The notes under the pieces: model-generated
What the model saw: the letters and a program-made list of their open reading frames with translations, nothing else
What the model was told of the DNA's origin: nothing
Databases searched by the model: none
Position numbers and translations under genes: made by a program
NCBI GenBank assembly: GCA_018715295.1
Contig: DVLY01000017.1
Coordinates: 1-10,331, forward strand
Reading direction: 5' to 3'
From: Candidatus Merdimorpha stercoravium
GTDB taxonomy: Bacteria > Bacteroidota > Bacteroidia > Flavobacteriales > UBA1820
DNA: 10,331 nt
Shown here: one piece after another, positions 7,459-10,331 of the stretch
Layout: the number at the start of each line of letters is the position of its first letter
How positions within the stretch are numbered: position 1 is the first letter of the stretch

Positions 7459-8187
7459 TTATCCCTGGTCCGGCTGTTTTTCCTGCGAGGGTTGCCCTTG
7501 GGCGAGAATGGCCCACAAGGGTTCGTCGTCCGGGTAAGGAGCCTCGACCTCCCATTGTTCGCCGCGCACCGGATGCCGCAACACCACCCGGCGGGCATGC
7601 AGGCAGATGCCGCCACCGGGATTGGAACGGGGGGCACCGTACTTCAGGTCGCCTTTGATGGGCAGCCCCATGTGCGATGCCTGACAACGGATCTGGTGAT
7701 GGCGACCGGTTTCGATGGTCAGCTCCAACAGCTGGTAGCGCTCGCCCCGCGACAGTACCCGGTAGTGGGTAACGGCTTCCCGGGCTCCTCGGCGGGGGGT
7801 ATCGAATGCCCGCGAGAGGTTGCGCACGCCGTCATGCACCAGGTAATGCCGCCAAGTGCCCTGCGAAGGGATGTCCCGACGCGGGACGATGGCGTGGTAG
7901 GTCTTCTGCACGCTCCCCTGCCGGAACATTTCCGAGAGGCGGGAAAGCGCCTTGGAGGTTTTGGCCAGCAGCACCACTCCGCTGGTGGGACGGTCGATGC
8001 GGTGCGGGAGGCCGCAAAACACGTTGCCGGGCTTGTCGTATTTCCGGCGGATGTATTCCCGCACGAGTTCCACCAAGGGCACATCGCCCGTGCGGTCGCC
8101 CTGCACCAGGTCGCCGCAGCGTTTGTTTACGGCCAGCAGGTGATTGTCCTCGTAGAGGATCTGCAGGTTGTCCTTGTCGGTACGCAT
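7459..8187 (-). CDS. RluA-family RNA pseudouridine synthase
   Basis: A 242-residue enzyme predicted to isomerise uridine to pseudouridine in rRNA or tRNA. The sequence begins directly with the catalytic domain (ILYEDNHLLAVNKRCGDLVQGD, about residues 10-31), so there is no N-terminal S4 RNA-binding domain, as in the short RluA/TruC-like branch. The catalytic aspartate is D65 in PHRIDRPTSGVVLLAKTSKA. The other family motif appears as ETGRHHQIRCQ (159-169), with His where most relatives have Thr. KGDLKYG (178-184) and the CLHARRVVLRHP region (195-206) complete the fold. The tail after about residue 230 is polar and probably disordered. The ATG at 8187 is 6 bases after the stop of the upstream glycosyltransferase, so the two are likely co-transcribed. 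The exact RNA target cannot be told from sequence. Confidence 0.94.
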   Translation of the reverse strand: MRTDKDNLQILYEDNHLLAVNKRCGDLVQGDRTGDVPLVELVREYIRRKYDKPGNVFCGLPHRIDRPTSGVVLLAKTSKALSRLSEMFRQGSVQKTYHAIVPRRDIPSQGTWRHYLVHDGVRNLSRAFDTPRRGAREAVTHYRVLSRGERYQLLELTIETGRHHQIRCQASHMGLPIKGDLKYGAPRSNPGGGICLHARRVVLRHPVRGEQWEVEAPYPDDEPLWAILAQGQPSQEKQPDQG

Positions 8188-8193
8188 AGCGGG

Positions 8194-9213
8194 TTAAAGT
8201 TCGGAAAAATATTTCTTTCCCAGAACGAAATGGCTGAAAACTATGCTCGCCGTGTGGTAATACCGGCGCGTCTTGAACGGGGTCCGGCGGCGTTTGCGCC
8301 ACATGCGCAAAAACCCGCCGTAAAACGAGAAATGCGCCCGCACCAAGGCCCAGGTATGGCGGGGACGCTTTTCGGTGAGGAAGCGTACGCCCTGTACCCC
8401 GTCGAGCAACAAACGGCACAACACCACATACGGGATGCGGTAGGCCGGAAGGTTTTTCACCAGGGTAAAGAGGCTGTTGCGGAAATTGAGGAAGGTCTTG
8501 CGCGCGTCGTATTTCTGAAGGGTCGCCCCACCCACGTGGTACACGATACACGAAGCGAGGTAACGGATCCTTCCGCCGGTATTGAGGATGCGCCAGCAGA
8601 GGTCGATCTCCTCCAAGTGCGCAAAAAAGTCGTCGTCGAATCCCCCGAGCGCGCGGAAGGCATCCCGGCGGACGAACAGGCAAGCGCCCGTAGCCCAAAA
8701 GATATCGGTATCGCAATCGTACTGCCCGCGGTCCTCCTCCACCACGGTAAAGATACGCCCCCGGCAGTAGGGGTACCCCAGTTTGTCGATAAATCCGCCC
8801 GCTGCACCGGCATACTCGAACATCCGCTTGTCCTTGTAGTCCCGCAGGCGGGGTTGGGCGGCGGTAATGCCCGGATCGCTCTCAAAAGCGCGGATGGCGG
8901 GGTCGAGCCACCCGGGGGTAACTTCTATGTCCGAATTGACCAGCACGAAGAGGTCTTCCTCAAGGCCTTCGAGGGCGACGTTGTATCCTTTGGCAAAGCC
9001 GTAGTTGCGGTCGTTGCGGATGATCCCCACCTGGGGATAGTGCTCTGCGAGCCACGCCAGCGAATCGTCCGTAGAGGCATTGTCCGCCACATAGATCCGC
9101 GCCTGGGGGTGGTTGTTCTCCACCAGCGAGGGCAGGAACTTCTCCAGAAGCGCCCGACCGTTCCAGTTGAGCACTACTACCGCTACGCGCAAGGGTTTAT
9201 TTTCCTTCTCCAT
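8194..9213 (-). CDS. Family 2 glycosyltransferase, rhamnosyltransferase-like
   Basis: A 339-residue glycosyltransferase with a GT-A fold, predicted to work in the cytoplasm or on the inner leaflet and to use a nucleotide sugar for a surface glycan. It starts with VAVVVLNWNG (10-19) and has the ADNASTDDS nucleotide-binding turn (43-51), GFAKGYN (72-78), the metal-binding NSD (93-95, NSDIEVTPGWL) and the acidic motif HLEEIDLCWR (199-208) that holds the catalytic base. The pattern matches the WbbL/rhamnosyltransferase group of GT2. There is no clear transmembrane segment, but about 255-276 is hydrophobic and the C-terminus is rich in basic residues (RKRRR at 306-310), compatible with membrane association. 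The ATG at 9213 overlaps the end of the acyltransferase gene by 17 bases. An earlier in-frame start (about 9264) would overlap by 68 bases and adds a basic stretch not typical of the family. Sugar donor and acceptor are unknown. Confidence 0.92.
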   Translation of the reverse strand: MEKENKPLRVAVVVLNWNGRALLEKFLPSLVENNHPQARIYVADNASTDDSLAWLAEHYPQVGIIRNDRNYGFAKGYNVALEGLEEDLFVLVNSDIEVTPGWLDPAIRAFESDPGITAAQPRLRDYKDKRMFEYAGAAGGFIDKLGYPYCRGRIFTVVEEDRGQYDCDTDIFWATGACLFVRRDAFRALGGFDDDFFAHLEEIDLCWRILNTGGRIRYLASCIVYHVGGATLQKYDARKTFLNFRNSLFTLVKNLPAYRIPYVVLCRLLLDGVQGVRFLTEKRPRHTWALVRAHFSFYGGFLRMWRKRRRTPFKTRRYYHTASIVFSHFVLGKKYFSEL

Positions 9214-10123
9214 CGTTCTTTCTCGGCAGATCTCCCTGCGGATGTGTTTTTTCTTCCTCCCCACGGGGGCAATACTTCCATCGGCGGTGCGACCAGAGCC
9301 AATCCTCGGGCTTTTCCCGGATCTGGGCTTCGAGCCGGACGAAGAACCGGTCGACGATGTCGTACGGGGCGACCTGCTCGCCAGGGGTATAGATGCGCGT
9401 TGCCCGCACCGAATAATGCCCTCGGGCGGTGCGCCGCATATCGAGGAAGATCACGTCGTATTTCAAGGCGACGGCCAGCGAATGCACCCCGATGTGCACC
9501 GGGGTCTCCACGCCGAAGAACTTCGTCCAATGTTTTATCAACGGTCGGGCCGGACTTTGGTCGGCCACGAAAGCCACCATCGTCCCTCCGTCGTTTTTCA
9601 GGCGGGCAAGGCCCAACAAAGCGTGCTTGGCTTGCATGGCTTCCATCCCGAAACGCTCGCGGGCATGAAGGGCACAGTTGTTGACAAAGGCATTTTCGAT
9701 GCGCTGGTACAGGGCGATGGTCCGCATCCGGGGATAGAGCAACTTGGTAAACATCAGCCACTCCCAGTTGGCATAATGCCCGAAGACCATGATATGGTTT
9801 CGGCCCGAGGCGAGCATCTGTTCAAACTCCTGGGGATTTTCATACCGCAGGCGCTCCTTGGCCTTCTGCGGAGAAAGGGTAAACATCTTCAGGGCTTCGA
9901 GCATCGTATCGGCAAACCCCCGGTAAAACCGCCTGGCCACCCGCCGGTGCCATTCCGGAGACTGCTGCGGGAAACAAAGCCGGAGATTGTCCCGCACGGT
10001 CTTCCTCCGATAACGCACCCCATGGCACAGCACCCACGACGCCACGTCCGACAGCGCGTAGATAAACCAGAACGGCATCCGCGAAATCCCTTTAAGCAGG
10101 TAAAAACCTATCTTGGACAACAT
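9197..10123 (-). CDS. Lipid A biosynthesis acyltransferase, LpxL/HtrB family
   Basis: A 308-residue inner-membrane enzyme of the LpxL/LpxM/HtrB acyltransferase family, which adds a secondary acyl chain to a lipid A precursor on the cytoplasmic face. The N-terminus has a hydrophobic anchor (about residues 5-33), followed by YRRKTVRDNL (38-47), a family hallmark. The catalytic HX4E motif is H116-E121 in FGHYANWEW. Later come ADQSP (187-191), WTKFFG (199-204) and the C-terminal PEDWLWSHRRWK (272-283). The ATG at 10123 was preferred over the TTG at 10153, because the ATG gives the usual family N-terminus and the TTG lies inside a consensus -7 promoter box. The tail after residue 285 is charged and overlaps the next gene by 17 bases. 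The family also contains acyltransferases for other lipids, so lipid A is the likely but unproven substrate. It is probably the first gene of the transcript. Confidence 0.92.
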   Translation of the reverse strand: MLSKIGFYLLKGISRMPFWFIYALSDVASWVLCHGVRYRRKTVRDNLRLCFPQQSPEWHRRVARRFYRGFADTMLEALKMFTLSPQKAKERLRYENPQEFEQMLASGRNHIMVFGHYANWEWLMFTKLLYPRMRTIALYQRIENAFVNNCALHARERFGMEAMQAKHALLGLARLKNDGGTMVAFVADQSPARPLIKHWTKFFGVETPVHIGVHSLAVALKYDVIFLDMRRTARGHYSVRATRIYTPGEQVAPYDIVDRFFVRLEAQIREKPEDWLWSHRRWKYCPRGEEEKTHPQGDLPRKNDGEGK

Positions 10124-10150
10124 GAACAGACCAGGTTTGCAGGTGAGGGA

Positions 10151-10182
10151 CAAATTTAGTAAAATTACCCGAGCGGAGGAAA
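10151..10182 (-). promoter_or_regulatory. Putative Bacteroidota-type promoter of the acyltransferase operon
   Basis: On the minus strand, TAAATTTG (10158-10151) is a perfect match to the Bacteroidota primary sigma -7 consensus TAnnTTTG. Twenty bases upstream lies TTTC (10182-10179), the end of a seven-T run, a partial match to the -33 TTTG box with normal spacing. Transcription would start around 10143-10146, giving a leader of about 20 bases before the ATG at 10123. It is the only perfect -7 box I noticed in non-coding DNA of the window. The -33 mismatch and the lack of expression data keep the confidence moderate. Confidence 0.55.
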
Positions 10183-10331
10183 AAAACGACGTGCTTCCTC
10201 TCCCTTCCGACCGTTTAATTGGAATATTTCCCTCGCCCCGCGCCCGGGTTTCACGATCTTTGGATAAGACAGGAGGCGCCTCGGCAAACTCCTCGGGGAA
10301 AAACTTCGTCCTCCCCCTGCCGCTTTGCGCC
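10159..10331. other. Right-edge region without a supported gene
   Basis: No gene can be supported here. On the minus strand the acyltransferase frame stays open to the window edge, a second frame stops at 10165-10167 (TAA), and the third stops at 10251-10253. Either of the first two could be the tail of an upstream gene, but none shows a recognisable motif. The plus strand shows no convincing start either. A 10-base palindrome GAGGCGCCTC lies at 10273-10282. A 6-base inverted repeat (10176-10181 with 10195-10200) brackets the region just upstream of the -33 box. Confidence 0.4.

Noticed and set aside
5542..9684. A 1380-codon open frame on the plus strand
   Set aside because: It runs antisense through murB, sdaA, the pseudouridine synthase, a GT2 and the acyltransferase. 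All of these have full family motifs on the minus strand. The translation is low in complexity and lacks any recognisable domain. GC-rich codon use explains the absence of stops.
10165..10331. Tail of an upstream minus-strand gene ending in TAA at 10165-10167
   Set aside because: Only about 54 codons are visible, no family motif is recognisable, and another frame is equally open, so it cannot be called a gene.

Overview
The window is a compact, GC-rich stretch of bacterial chromosome with nine genes, all read leftwards (minus strand). No RNA gene, mobile element, CRISPR array or phage gene was seen. The best taxonomic guess is Bacteroidota, probably Bacteroidales. The reasons are a perfect TAnnTTTG-type -7 promoter box before the first gene, starts without clear Shine-Dalgarno sequences but often with A-rich leaders, and the mix of families (a Bacteroidota-style lipid A acyltransferase, an orphan ECF sigma factor, a single-chain serine dehydratase). 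The high GC would fit a Rikenellaceae-like genome, but that is only a guess.

In transcription order (right to left): a putative promoter at about 10151-10182; an LpxL/HtrB-family acyltransferase (10123-9197); a soluble GT2 glycosyltransferase (9213-8194); an RluA-type pseudouridine synthase (8187-7459); L-serine ammonia-lyase sdaA (7344-5917); murB (5794-4730); a membrane-anchored GT2 glycosyltransferase (4716-3595); an ECF sigma factor (3604-3035); lipoyl synthase lipA (3028-2138); and an isoamylase-type debranching enzyme glgX (2127-28). A T-rich run follows glgX at the left edge.

Most junctions are overlaps or gaps of 6-13 bases, which suggests two or three co-transcribed blocks: acyltransferase-GT2-pseudouridine synthase, then murB-GT2-sigma-lipA-glgX. 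sdaA sits between them, flanked by the only two sizeable gaps (114 and 122 bp). Several products serve the envelope: lipid A acylation, two sugar transferases and peptidoglycan precursor reduction by MurB. The others serve RNA modification, serine breakdown to pyruvate, lipoylation of pyruvate and 2-oxoglutarate dehydrogenases, and glycogen breakdown.

Nothing here amounts to a clearly new biological system. The points most worth a second look are the orphan ECF sigma factor overlapping a membrane glycosyltransferase, that glycosyltransferase's unusual DxD motif, and the C-terminal cysteine of the serine dehydratase.
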